A DNA stretch of 64,000 nucleotides from Melastoma dodecandrum (lineage: Eukaryota; Streptophyta; Magnoliopsida; Myrtales; Melastomataceae): positions 62,001 to 126,000 of the forward strand of contig JARUPY010000288.1 in assembly GCA_029817715.1 (NCBI GenBank), in the 5' to 3' direction. Of this stretch, positions 35,201 through 45,050 are shown one piece after another. Both the position numbers and the translations under genes were made by a program. The notes under the pieces are model-generated. The model was not told where the DNA came from and searched no databases. It saw only the letters and a list, made by a program, of their open reading frames with translations. Positions within the stretch are counted from its first letter, which is position 1, and the number at the start of each line of letters is the position of its first letter.

Positions 35201-37110
35201 ACATGAAGCAGATGAAACGATTCTATAGAATGAGAGGGAGACATAGGGAAGGGTTGTCTATGATGTTTGCTTAAAATGCATGACTGACATAACTCTGAAG
35301 TATCTGTGTATGGTTGATTGCAAGATTTCATAACCCGAGAGAGAATATCTTTGCCAGGGTGACCCAGTCTGCAGTGCCACATGACAGTGTTTGTATGTGG
35401 AGCCTTAGAGATACAAAGAGCATGAGGTGGACAAGATGCTGCAGGAGATGATTTAGAGACTGGGTGACTGATTTGAAGGGTTTTGCCCTGGACTTGCACA
35501 GGTAGTTTGTAGAGGCCTCGCCGAGTTGGTCCCTGAAGACGCACCATTTTGGTCCTCTCGTCCTTAACAAGGAAGCCATCAGCATGAAACTCAATAAGAA
35601 CATCGTTATCAAGACAAAACTTAGAGACACTAATTAGAGGTTGAGAAAGACTCGGTGTATATAGGATTTGAGTGAGAGAGAACGGAGAGGTGAGTCCTAC
35701 TGGTCCTGTCATTAAAGAGCTATGACCAACATGTGCGATTTCCAAATGCTGTCCGTTTCCAACAACCACAGACGACTTACCCTGGTATGGAGACACAACA
35801 GTGAGGTCACTCAAGGTAGGTGTAACATGGTGTGTAGCACCGGAGTCCAGCAGCCACTCATTTGGACAGTATTGCTAGTGCGCTGGAGGCAATGGTTGAT
35901 AGGATTGTGTATCTGCAAAGGAATATGAATACGGCATAGGGAAAGAGTTTGAAGGATTGTAGACGGGTTGCTGGAAGTTTGTATAGTTGACTTGAGGGTA
36001 AGTGGGAGGCTGCATGCGGTGGTAGCATGTTGGAGCGGTGTGACCTATTTTATAGCATATCTGACATCTGGGTTTAGGTCTAGGGGCATTTCTGTCATTC
36101 CATCTTGGTACAGGATTGGGGAAGGAAGATCTTAGCGGTGGTCTACCCAGAAGACCCGGTTGATACTGAGGTATTGGAGAAGGCACAGGCGTGCGAGGGT
36201 TCTTGGTAGGAAAGTAAGGTTTTTGTCTGTATGTGGGGTTAGAATTAGAGGTTTTAGAAGAATCATGAAAGGCTGTGTCGCTAAAAGATTTAGAAGGCCA
36301 GACATGGGGTGAGGTGGGTCTTGGCTGAGCGGAGCCTGGACCTGCATTAGAAACCAGAGGAGAATATTGAACCTGAGGCAGCAAGCAGTCTTGGACATGA
36401 CGCTTTTCCAGCCGTATCTCGAAGTTGAGGAGCAGCTGGTGTATCTCTTCAATCGATGGCTGATCCGGCCTGCTGTACACGGCAGTCACGACTGGGTCAT
36501 ACTCAGCAGGGAGTCCTTCGAGCAAACACCACATATAATCCCTGTACTTGACGTTTTCTCCAATCGCACTAAGTTGGTCTGAAAACATCTTCACTGTATT
36601 GATATATTGCTGCATATATTTCCCTTATTTCTTCACCTGTTGCATCTGAATACGCAGGTTGATGATTCTGGTCGTCGACGAAGACTCAAAACGCAGTCTG
36701 AGGCTTTCCCACACTTCGTGTGATGTTTCGCAGCAAACTACTTGACTAAGAGGTTCAGGCGTCAAGGAGGAAAAGAGGAAACTCATTACCGACTTGTCCG
36801 TACGTTGCCAAACCTTGTAGTCAGGATTCGTCACCTGCTGCTGGTCGTCCAGAAACTTAGGAGGCGGCTGAGACACACCATAGACAAACTCCTCGTAGCC
36901 GCCCGCTATCATGGCAGCTAAAACCTGCCCTTTCCACAGCGAGTAGTTCCCTTCTTCCAGCTTCAACGTCGTGTTAAAGAACCCAGATGGGATCTGTATT
37001 GGCGCCGGAATTTGAGACTCCTGCATCCCCAAACCACGACCGACAGCAGTACTCCTAGCAGGTGAATTTCCAGCAGCAGAAGTGGGCGTCGCAGTGAATT
37101 GTGCTTCCAT
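32251..37110 (-). pseudogene. Copia gag-pol polyprotein, one frame with two in-frame stops
   Basis: A single frame of 1,620 codons from ATG 37110 is broken by TAA at 36625-36627 and TAG at 35875-35877. Gag (37110-35878) ends with a zinc knuckle (C-x2-C-x4-H-x4-C, CQICYKIGHTAPTC). Just after the TAG comes the protease motif WLLDSGATHHVT. Pol then has the integrase HHCC region (WHCRLGHPG, then CQSC), catalytic Asp in HVDLWGP and in SDWGGEF and Glu in GRVERKNR, reverse transcriptase with CKWVYKVK and YVDDIILTG, and RNase H with FTDADWASC and STEAEYRA. Domain order (IN before RT) is Ty1/copia. Apart from the two stops I see no frameshift. The TAA inside gag would block it; the TAG might be read through or be a mutation. 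Confidence 0.92.
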
Positions 37111-37160
37111 CAGACCAGATCAAACAGAGATACGGATCAAACGCAGTCGCTAGACGATGG

Positions 37161-37172
37161 GCTCTGATACCA
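37161..37172 (-). promoter_or_regulatory. Copia primer binding site (initiator Met tRNA)
   Basis: The minus strand reads TGGTATCAGAGC directly after the LTR end. This is the standard plant copia PBS, complementary to the 3' end of initiator methionine tRNA. Confidence 0.92.
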
Positions 37173-37433
37173 TGTTGAGCATTTGGAGGTTGATAAAGCA
37201 AAGGCTATGAAGGTAGAATGGTTGGCTTAAGAAAAGAGGTTCGTGAAACAGGGAAAGAAGCAGAAACAGAAGGAGGAATGAAGAAGAAGAAGAAGACGTT
37301 TTCCAGAAAAACCAGATTGTCTTTATCCATTCAATCATCATCCCCCATATATACACCAATTGTAACAGAATATTGTTTTTACTGCACATGGTAGAGGGAG
37401 AGCTACTTTGTTAAGCATCGCCAGCACCCAACA
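37173..37433 (-). repeat. Copia LTR (5' LTR of the coding copy)
   Basis: 261 bp, almost identical to 31969-32229 (for example T instead of C near 37408, ACTTTG versus ACTCTG). Near-identity of the two LTRs implies a recent insertion. Its outer side carries PPT and 3' UTR sequence in the same orientation, as if it were also the 3' LTR of a second element. Confidence 0.9.
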
Positions 37434-37600
37434 ATCTCCTCCAACAGACTTTGTCATCTTCTGTTCTTTATATTAGATCATCACTCGACTCTCGACAGGC
37501 TTGGTATGTCTGTGTCTAAGCTTAAGGACATCCGAGCAGCCCAGCCCAGTCGAGAGTCGAGTGATGATCTAATATAAAGAACAGAAGATGACAAAGTCTG

Positions 37601-37611
37601 TTGGAGGAGAT
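37601..37611 (+). promoter_or_regulatory. Copia polypurine tract next to the inverted LTR
   Basis: TTGGAGGAGAT directly precedes the LTR at 37612. The mirror copy lies at 37434-37444. The coding copy has lost this tract at its own 3' LTR. Confidence 0.65.
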
Positions 37612-37878
37612 TGTTGGGTGCTGGCGATGCTTAACAGAGTAGCTCTCCCTCTACCATGTGCAGTAAAAACAATATTCTGTTACAATTGGTGTATATATGG
37701 GGGATGACGATTGAATGGATAAAGACAATCTGGTTTTTCTGGAAAACGTCGTCTTCTTCTTCTTCTTCTTCATTCCTCCTTCTGTTTCTGCTTCTTTCCC
37801 TGTTTCACGAACCTCTTTTATTAAGCCAACCATTCTACCTTCATAGCCTTTGCTTTATCAACCTCCAAATGCTCAACA
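37612..37878 (+). repeat. Third copia LTR, inverted
   Basis: 267 bp in plus orientation; the extra bases are mainly additional TCT repeats near 37755. It is preceded by a normal purine tract (37601-37611) and by element 3' UTR, so it is a correct 3' end, but it points away from the coding copy. Confidence 0.88.
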
Positions 37879-38966
37879 TGATTCTTGACTGATGATTGGT
37901 AGCTAGTCTTGATAGAATTCTTTGTCCTGTTACTGGGGCCCGATTCGTTTTATCAGATTAGTTTGGGAGATAACTCTAATTGGTTTCGGGCTTGGTCATG
38001 TGTTTCAAGTGCCTCCGCCTCCTTTCTCAGGGAGGAGTTACATCGAACAACTTTCATTCCTTTTGTAAAAGCTGCTAAGAAGGAAAATTTTCGCCATCTC
38101 CTCTGTTTGATCACCAGTTTTAGCAAATGTTTTTGCATATCATGATGATTTGGATCATCAACATGAGTGATTTTCCACCCTCTATGGTGATATTGATTTT
38201 TTATGTTTCCCTTCATAATTTATGTCAGAAATTTTCTTCGGTGTCTTTACCCCCTCTGTATGTATCGCCTCTGATTGGATAAATGTGCAGGTTCCATGCT
38301 TCCTTTAATGGATGACTACTATTCGGAGAATGTCTCTGGATCATCATCCGGGCTTTGATTCTGTAAGTTTTATTAATTCGTAATGTAAGTTAATGTTTTT
38401 ACAGCATGGCTTTAATTTTAGTTCAGTTTTAAAGAACTTTTTTTACCAATGACATTTCTTTGTAATTCTCTGATTGAGATACATTTTCGACGAGATTATT
38501 TTGAAGGGTGGCATTTTTTGGTTTCGTAATTTATGTGAAATCCCCAGGTGGAACTTTGGGTCTCATACTGCCTTTGCTTCCCCTAACCAGTTATTTGCTT
38601 ACTGGACAAACCTTACAGGTTGCCGTTTTGATTTCGTTGCTTGGCTGAGCTGAGGAAACACAGAGAGACAAATGAAAAGGGCAGCGGGAGTGATTGAAGT
38701 GAAGGGTGTGTCGATGATTGTAGGTCCGAGGAGGAATCGATTGAAGATGTGGGTGGGGGTAGGGGGGAGAGGACAGATATGAGGGGGGATTGATTAAAGG
38801 AGAGAGGAGATTCTAAATTACTTAGAGATGGAAAGGCGAGCGCCTTTTGTGCCTGGTCGCCTCGCGCGCCTCAGTTGCGCCTTATCGATGTCGCCACGGC
38901 GACGAGGCGTTCGCCTTCAATAACACTGATTTCTTGTTTGGTCTAGTCATTCATATCTTCCCTCAG
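37879..38966 (+). other. Intron-like DNA of the divergent gene, copy 1
   Basis: Matches 54781-55513 in copy 2. Copy 2 lacks roughly 38338-38694, and copy 1 lacks a few short pieces. It contains the diverged direct repeat (38040-38580) and a GC-rich AAGGCGAG/GCGCCTT stretch near 38832-38900 that looks like a small transposon remnant. No exon is proven in it. Confidence 0.4.
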
Positions 38967-38993
38967 GGTAAAGAAGGCATAGCGCATCTTAAA
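38967..38993 (+). pseudogene. Truncated exon of the divergent gene, copy 1
   Basis: After a good pyrimidine-rich CAG acceptor (ending 38966) the frame reads GKEGIAHLK, as in copy 2 (55514 onward), and then runs straight into the hairpin minisatellite at about 38994. The rest of the exon is absent. Confidence 0.6.
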
Positions 38994-39835
38994 ATTGAAA
39001 ATGGTGTCGTGTTTGTACGAACGCTCGACCAGGAATATTGAAAATTGTGTCGCGTTTGTGCGAACGCTCAACTGAATTGAATATGGTGCCGCGTTTGTAC
39101 GAACGCTTAACCGAATTGAAGGTGGTGCCGCATTTGTACGAACGCTTACATGAAGTGATGGTGGTATCGCGTTTGTACGAACGCTAAACCGGATTGCAGG
39201 TGGTATCGCGTTTGTACGAACGCTCAACCGGATTGCAGGTGGTAACGCGTTTGTACGAACGCTCAACCGGATTGCAGGTGGTGTCGCGTTTGTACGAACG
39301 CTCAACCGAAAAGAATGTGGTGTCACGTTTGTACGAACGCTTAACCGAAAAGAATGTGACTTTGCGTTTGTTAGTAAACGCTCAGTCGAGTGTAAAATGG
39401 TATGGCGTTTGTTAGTAAACGCTTTAATCAAATTGAAGATGACATTGCGTTTGTTAATAAACGCTTAGTCGAATGGCGTCGCATTTGTTTACAAACACTT
39501 AGCCAGATGGTATTGCGTTTGTTCGCGCTTTACCGAATGGTGTCATATTTGTTAGTAAATGCTTAACCAAATTGAAAATGACTTTGCGTTTGTTAGTAAA
39601 CACTCAGTCGAATGGCGTCGCGTTTGTTAGAAAACACTTAGCCAGATGGTGTTGCGTTTGTTCACGCTTTACCGAATGGTGTTGCATTTGTTAGTAAATG
39701 CTTAACCATAGTAGAAAAATGGTGTTGCGTTTGTTAATAAACGCTTTAACCAAATTGAAAGTGACATTGCGTTTGTTAGTAAACGCTCAGTCGAGTGGCG
39801 TCGCGTTTGTTAGTAAACGCTTAGCCGATGTTATA
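38994..39835. repeat. Hairpin minisatellite, array 1
   Basis: Units of 39 bp (exact between 39191, 39230 and 39269), loosening to a more variable spacing later. The core is GCGTTTGTACGAACGC in the first third and GCGTTTGTTAGTAAACGC in the rest, each an inverted repeat. Links between cores are of the type TCAACCGGATTGCAGGTGGT. Because 39 bp is 13 codons, both strands stay open (38943-39431 minus, 39194-39415 plus) and give 13-residue repeats. I regard these as by-products, not genes. Confidence 0.85.
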
Positions 39836-40115
39836 ACCCAATTTTTTTTCTTTTCTACAAAAAACACAAAATATAAATTAAAAATTAAAAATCATCGAAA
39901 ATCATAAAAAAATCATTTAAAATCATCAAAAAATCATCTAAAATCATCTAAAATCAGTAAAAATCATCTAAAATCACAAAAATCCACAAAATCAAGAAAA
40001 ATCATAAAAATAGATTCGATAAAAATAATAAATAGACAGATACTCAGAGACATATACTCAGATAGAGACGGAGACAGACAAGCACTAAGAGAAAAACAAA
40101 GGCTTCATCGTCAAA
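39836..40115. repeat. AT-rich decamer-like repeat
   Basis: From about 39890 to 40010 the phrase AAAATCATCT recurs with small variations (period 10-11 bp). From 40030 to 40080 follow AGACAGATACTCAGAGACAT-like repeats. No coding potential. Confidence 0.6.
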
Positions 40116-40468
40116 GGTAGTATTCTCTTCTCGAATTTCTCGGTAGAAATTGCATCAGGTCATATCCCAACCGGCCGAGCCTTCTTCGACGCGGCAGTAA
40201 CTTCAGATTATTCTTCGGCGACGTCAGATAACTCCTCCATCAAGACGTTTTTAATACTCGGTAGCTTCTTTCCTTTGTTTTCGATTGATCCTATGAATTT
40301 ACCTACTTTTGATTCATTTTGTATTTTTCGACCAGCAATAGGTGCTCGCCTCCATTAAACCCGACCAGATTCCAATATCAATTCGCGGGTGTTCACTTCC
40401 CTGCGGCGAACCCGAGTTTCTGGCCAGCGAAAGGAGGGGAGGACAAATTCCTGGCGTCAGCGAATAGG
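40116..40468. other. Start of duplicated block, copy 2
   Basis: Matches window position 1 onward. At about 40468 the sequence jumps to the counterpart of 1090, so the roughly 745 bp with the C2 exon are missing here. No gene recognised. Confidence 0.5.
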
Positions 40469-40834
40469 ACAAGTTCAGCTGCTGATGTCTGCAAGGATCG
40501 AGATTTATTAGATTCGCGCAAAGGCACAGGTTGCAAGACGAGAGACGGTAAAGAAATGGTGAAGCCTATCACCAGGCGTATCGAGAAGATCTTTGTGAAG
40601 GATGTCAGAGTTTCCGAGATGGATGAATCTTTGGAGTTATCGGGCACACCCTCTGAGAACGATGACAGCACGGATGAGTGCAGCAGCACCAGCCATGGCT
40701 TTGAAGAAGCAGTCGACATGATGCGGTCACGAGATTCCGGGAAAGAACACTCATCATGGACCAACTTTTGGAATTCACTCATCAGAAAGTGCAGCTCGCC
40801 GACCTTACTCGACAGAACAAACTGCAGCTCCTGA
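40469..40834 (+). pseudogene. C2-GRAM protein linker fragment, copy 2
   Basis: Encodes the same linker as 1100-1465 (GKEMVKPITRRIEKIF, then TDECSSTSHGFEEAVDMM), with a few substitutions and a stop at 40832-40834. The C2 domain present in copy 1 is absent, so the open frame starting upstream at 40319 is a chance fusion with non-coding DNA. Confidence 0.65.
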
Positions 40835-40843
40835 TGGCAATAC

Positions 40844-42055
40844 ATGAGGGGATTAATCGACGAGCACATTGTCCAAGACCGTGACGCAAATCCAACTTCA
40901 GAAGCCATTGTTAGTGTCGAGAATCCAGTCTCTCATGGAGCTTCACATGGCAATAGATCCGGGTTCAGTAATGGTCACGGTCCATTCGTTGGTACAGTTA
41001 ATAATGGAAGGTTTAGTCTTGAGGACGGAAAGGAGGCTCCCGATGGTCTATCATCCAGAAACGAACCAATACTTAGTGAAGGCACTGTTCCTTGGCCAAT
41101 CCACTCAGCAGAACAATTCCCAGAAGACTTGCAGGAAGTTGTCAATAATATTCCCAACTGTGAGCCGGTTTGGGATGATCTACCCACCCTAGTAGCATCA
41201 ATAGTTGGGACTTCAGAGTTTTCGGATTTGTTGGGTTAACGAAAGTTTCCCGAGGTTATAGCACTCGTCGGAGTCCCTGCTTCCTGATGTCCCCATGCTC
41301 GGCGAGTCCGCAGAAATAAATCTTACAAATAATGATGAGCCTCAACTAAATCTTAAGGTCGGACCAACTCATGTACAGGAAATATTCGGTTTTTGCACTG
41401 TTGATGACTCGAAGAGTGATCCGTCCCCGGAAGAGCTTTTAAATTGTCATGGACTGAAAGTTCCTGCGGAAGCACAATTAATAGATGAGGTTGAATTCAT
41501 GCCAAATGATTATTTGGTGACCCACGTTGGCACTGAGATTCCTATTGAAGATGAAAACACCAGGGTGCAACTGCCGCAGAGAGAAGAAATGCCAGAGGAT
41601 GAAATATTAGAAAAGGGAAACATTGGCAGTAAAAGTTCAAAGACGGAAAGTTCCGATCAATGCTATGTTTCGATGACGGAATTTATGTCCGAGGAGCAAA
41701 TATTGGAGCATCTTTCCAGTCTCGGGAATTTGATTAGAACGGGTTCTGGGGATGAGGTGACGGCATCGTTCTCAGAGAACATTTGCCGTTTATGTGGAGA
41801 AGAGAAGCTATTTTACGAGGTGGTTCCTTGCTCGTATTGTGGGGCAAATATAAAAAAGAGCGGGGTGTATTACAGTCTTTCGGATACAGAAGGAGGTCTT
41901 ACATTGTGCAAGCAATGCTACAACCATTGTGGCAAGAAAATTAATTGCGGTGAGAAGTCATACCCTAAAGAAAGGCTGCAGAGCATGAGTACTAAACGGG
42001 GGCCGAAGAAGACTGGGTGCAGTGCGATAAGTGTCAAGGTTGGCAGCACCCTGCC
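40844..42055 (+). pseudogene. HAC-like histone acetyltransferase fragment with zinc finger and PHD part, copy 2
   Basis: An open stretch at 40844-41239 ends FPEDLQEVVNNIPNCEPVWD and a little further; a second, 41295-41990, encodes VSMTEFMSEEQILEHLSSLG, then CRLCGEEKLFYEVVPCSYCG and LCKQCYN, then PKERLQ. Plant p300/CBP-type HAC proteins have the same succession (TEFMS-EQ, C-LC-EKL-F, CG-IKR, YY, C--CYN, PK-RL) leading into a PHD-type finger. Here, after a frame change near 41995, another frame gives EDWVQCDKCQGWQH, the expected PHD start, and then a stop at about 42052. The acetyltransferase core is missing. A dead fragment, but informative for the identity of copy 1. Confidence 0.6.
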
Positions 42056-42189
42056 CTATCCTAACCAAATGGATATCTACGGGGCGTGTCTTACGGACAA
42101 TCAAGGCATGCACCCCATTCGACGCGTTCAAGATAACGAAGTATTCGAGGGATTATTTGGATTCTCGAAGATCAAGACCCTCTGAAGAC

Positions 42190-42672
42190 GGCTTCACACT
42201 CACTAACGTTACGATATCAGCGGCTCGCCAGGTTCGCCATAAACCTTTTCTGAAAACGGCATCGTGAGGTATAAACGCTAACGGGAACGTTCTATAGGGA
42301 GTGAGAAATGGTACAATACCCGGTTCTCCCCCGAATTTATTTATTTTTGCTTAGAAACTGTTAAGGGCATTAATAAATCTATGATTGTTTGCATTTTTTC
42401 CCAAAAATCAACTTTTAAGAAATATTTTCTAAAAATGATTTACGTAGACATTTTAAGCATTATTGAGCTCGAGATCATTTTTTTATATGTCAAACAATGT
42501 CTTTTTCTAAAACCGAGCTCAAATAAATTCAGACATCATAAATACACGATAAAAATTTTCCTTTTCTTTGTGATGCATGCGATTTAGTAATTCCTAATTC
42601 CCGAACCTTAACGAATCTCTATAGTTTTTTCTAACTTGAACTTAAAATAAGTTAGTGGCGACTCCGACACGT
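42190..42672 (+). repeat. LTR-like fragment with PBS-like end (plus orientation)
   Basis: AT-rich DNA ending in GTGGCGACTCCGACACG (42655-42671), similar to the PBS-like motifs at 8798-8815. About 50 bp within it (42405-42455) recur inverted at 24068-24122. A likely left end is not visible. It may be a solo LTR or a nested fragment next to the minus-strand Tat element. Confidence 0.35.
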
Positions 42673-42754
42673 TTTGAAAATCCGAAGTCTTATCGTCAAG
42701 GGACGATATTCATTTTCAATGGAACCGAAACGGGATCCACTCGCGACAGCCGAG

Positions 42755-43290
42755 TTGAAGACGGTATCGCGTTTGTTAATAAACGCTCAACCGAATTGAA
42801 AATGACATCGCGTTTATTAGTAAACGCTTAGTGGAGTGGTATTGCATTTGTTAGTAAATGCTTAACCAAAACTGGAAAACTAGAAGTGGTGTCACATCTG
42901 TTAGTAGACGCTTAACCGAAAATAATTGAGAAATGGCATCACGTTTGTTAGTAAGCGTTTAACCGAATGAAAATGACGTCATGTTTGTTAGTAAACACTC
43001 AATCGAGCTGGAAGTGGCGTTGTCCTTGTTAGTAAGGGCTTAGCCGAAGTGGAGGTGGTATTGTGTTTCTTAGTAAACACTTAACCGACTGGAAGGTATC
43101 GCGCTTGTTAGTAAGCGCTTAACCGGATCGAATGTGAAGTAGCGTTTGTTAGTAAACGCTTAGCCGTACTGGAAGTGGTATAACGTTTGTTAGTAAATGT
43201 TTTACCGGATGGTATGATGTTGCGTTTGTTAGTAAACGCTCAGTCGAGTGGCAATGCGTTTGTCAGTAAACGCTTACCGAGTTGGATTGA
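42755..43290. repeat. Hairpin minisatellite, array 2
   Basis: Same family as array 1, with the loop GTTAGT and 6-bp arms. Arm pairs include GCGTTT/AAACGC, GCATTT/AAATGC (about 42844), GTGTTT/AAACAC (about 43064), GCGCTT/AAGCGC (about 43103), ACGTTT/AAGCGT (about 42941) and GTCCTT/AAGGGC (about 43022). It lies on the 3' side (minus strand) of the integrase remnant, where tandem repeats are known in Tat/Ogre 3' UTRs. Confidence 0.85.
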
Positions 43291-45050
43291 GAAATGGATA
43301 ACTTGACTTGGAAGTACTGTCATACCACAAAAGTGCTTAACAGTAGTGAAGAAGGTCATACCTTAGCATAAAGGCTTGAGTCTTGGAATCATGAAGTATG
43401 CTTGAGATTGTTTGCGTCTCTCATGTGTACTTGCCGAATTTCTTACTGTGGATGATATGAAGGCAAGATGCTCTATATGCATGCACAAAAATTTCGTTTT
43501 TTTTTTTCAAAAATAGAAATGCTTGTGCAATAGAGAATAAAGAAAGGTCTTTATTACATCTCTCAAGGCTCACTCAAAACCCGTTTCTATGCTATCAGAG
43601 TGGGAACTTCGATTCCTTTGAAATGAATGCTGAAGAGCTAGTCGAGAGAGACTTTGATTTTGATTGTAATGTAGGTTTGATGTAAGACCATGTTTATATA
43701 AGAAAAAAGAAAGCAAGTCAAAGAATCTCATCGAAGAAGACTCAAAATGCAAGGACGTCACCTTTAAGCGTGGTCTTCCCAATGTGGACTTGCTCATCGA
43801 CACAATATTCAAGGGTATGGGCATGATGGCATATGAGAGTGTGAGTTTGTGGAGGAATGTTATAGAAGAAGGATTTTCTTTATCTTTTCCCATGGGGAAT
43901 GAGGCTTTTGAATTTGAAGCGGTTTGCCCAGAGTGGCAAATCGGGATCAAGGTTCTAAAATTTTTGTCCCTTTTTTCTTTCTGACACTTTGCTTTTGCGA
44001 CCTTCTTTTGGCCCTTGTGTCTAAATTTGCTTTTTCTTTGAATGATATTAAAGGGCTCTCTTTTCTTTTTCGCTTGTTTGCCCCTGTCACATTTTTATTT
44101 TCATTTTTTTTGAAATATTCAGCGGACTCTGTTCTCTGGAATTGTTTATGGATGTAGTGGAATGGTTGAAAGATGGTAGAGTATTGTGTCGACTTGCGAG
44201 ATCCATTAGGGATGTACTTCACACTCAAACTTGAGGAAGTGACTCATCCCCATCCGAGTCCTATTCGGAAGTCTAGGCAACATGAACTCCTTTTACTTCG
44301 ATGTGAGGCGACTCTTTGACTTGAAAGGGGAATTGTGTTTCGAAAAATCTCCACTTTGGCTAGGAATGACTAGCAATGGTAATGTGTTTGAGGATAAGAA
44401 AGAATGCTCGATGTCATCCTAGCTAGAGCATTTTCCGTCAAAGGAATTTTTTTTTCACTCTGATGCTATCGCGTTTAAATTCCTCATAAGTGTGTGCACT
44501 CAACTCTCGAAAGGGTATGTGTTTGGGGATAGGCTTGCCTTTCTATCTCTAGCACACAAGTGTTCCACTAGGGAATGTGTTTCAAATTTTTGAATAAAAT
44601 CGTTTAGTGAGAATGCATGACAAATGAACATAACACATGTTTTATGAAATGATAATTTTACCTATGATGTTCGCCTCGACTTGATGCCCTATAGCGAAAA
44701 AGAGGATATACAATCAAGTTCAATGTGAGTAAAATTTTAAACTTGGAACGATACTTTTCTGTACCGGTTCCTTGACGACGCATGCTCGTTGCCCCAGTAA
44801 AAGCCTCTGCAAAAGAAATGAAACATTGATTAGTTTTTGATTTTGTAATATATGAGCTGGAACGATACTTCATTTACTGGTTACCGGAGGCGATTGGTTC
44901 TTGCCACAGTTAAAGTATCTGCAAAGAAAGATAACATTGATTAGTTTCTAATTTATTATGATTTAAATTAGAACGATACTTGCTTTCACCGTTTATTCAA
45001 CATGGCTTGCGAGCCCCATAGGTTGAGTCTTTTGGGTTGATTTTTCTAGT
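43291..45050 (-). mobile_element. 3' non-coding part of Tat-type element, copy 2
   Basis: Lies downstream (minus strand) of the integrase remnant. 44319-45050 matches 22909-23640; 43291-44318 is unique to copy 2 because the 9.94-kb array takes its place in copy 1. Diverged direct repeats with GAACGATACTT start near 44745, 44869 and 44970. The part at 44260-44560 is related to 3890-4200 in the 9.94-kb unit. Short open frames (43570-43950, 44658-44873) are not recognised. Confidence 0.45.

Larger units (their letters stand above)
31969..37878 (-). mobile_element. Ty1/copia insertion with three LTRs, one inverted
   Basis: 5,910 bp absent from copy 2, where CTTACCATGATTCTTG (about 54774-54789) is the uninterrupted site. 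Order on the plus strand: LTR (minus, 31969-32229), gag-pol (minus, 37110-32251), PBS, LTR (minus, 37173-37433), 64 nt of 3' UTR (minus), then about 114 nt of 3' UTR and PPT in plus orientation, then LTR (plus, 37612-37878). Both outer edges are therefore U5 ends. With canonical TG...CA ends there is no target duplication; a 4-bp CATG duplication is possible only if the element ends are read two bases shorter. Confidence 0.9.

Noticed and set aside
38994..39835. CRISPR-like appearance of regularly spaced palindromic repeats
   Set aside because: Plant nuclear DNA, spacers are themselves repeats, no cas genes. It is a minisatellite.
43570..44228. Short frames with lysine-rich or serine-rich peptides (43570-43950, 43947-44228)
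   Set aside because: AT-rich retroelement 3' region, frames on both strands, no motif and no counterpart kept in copy 1.
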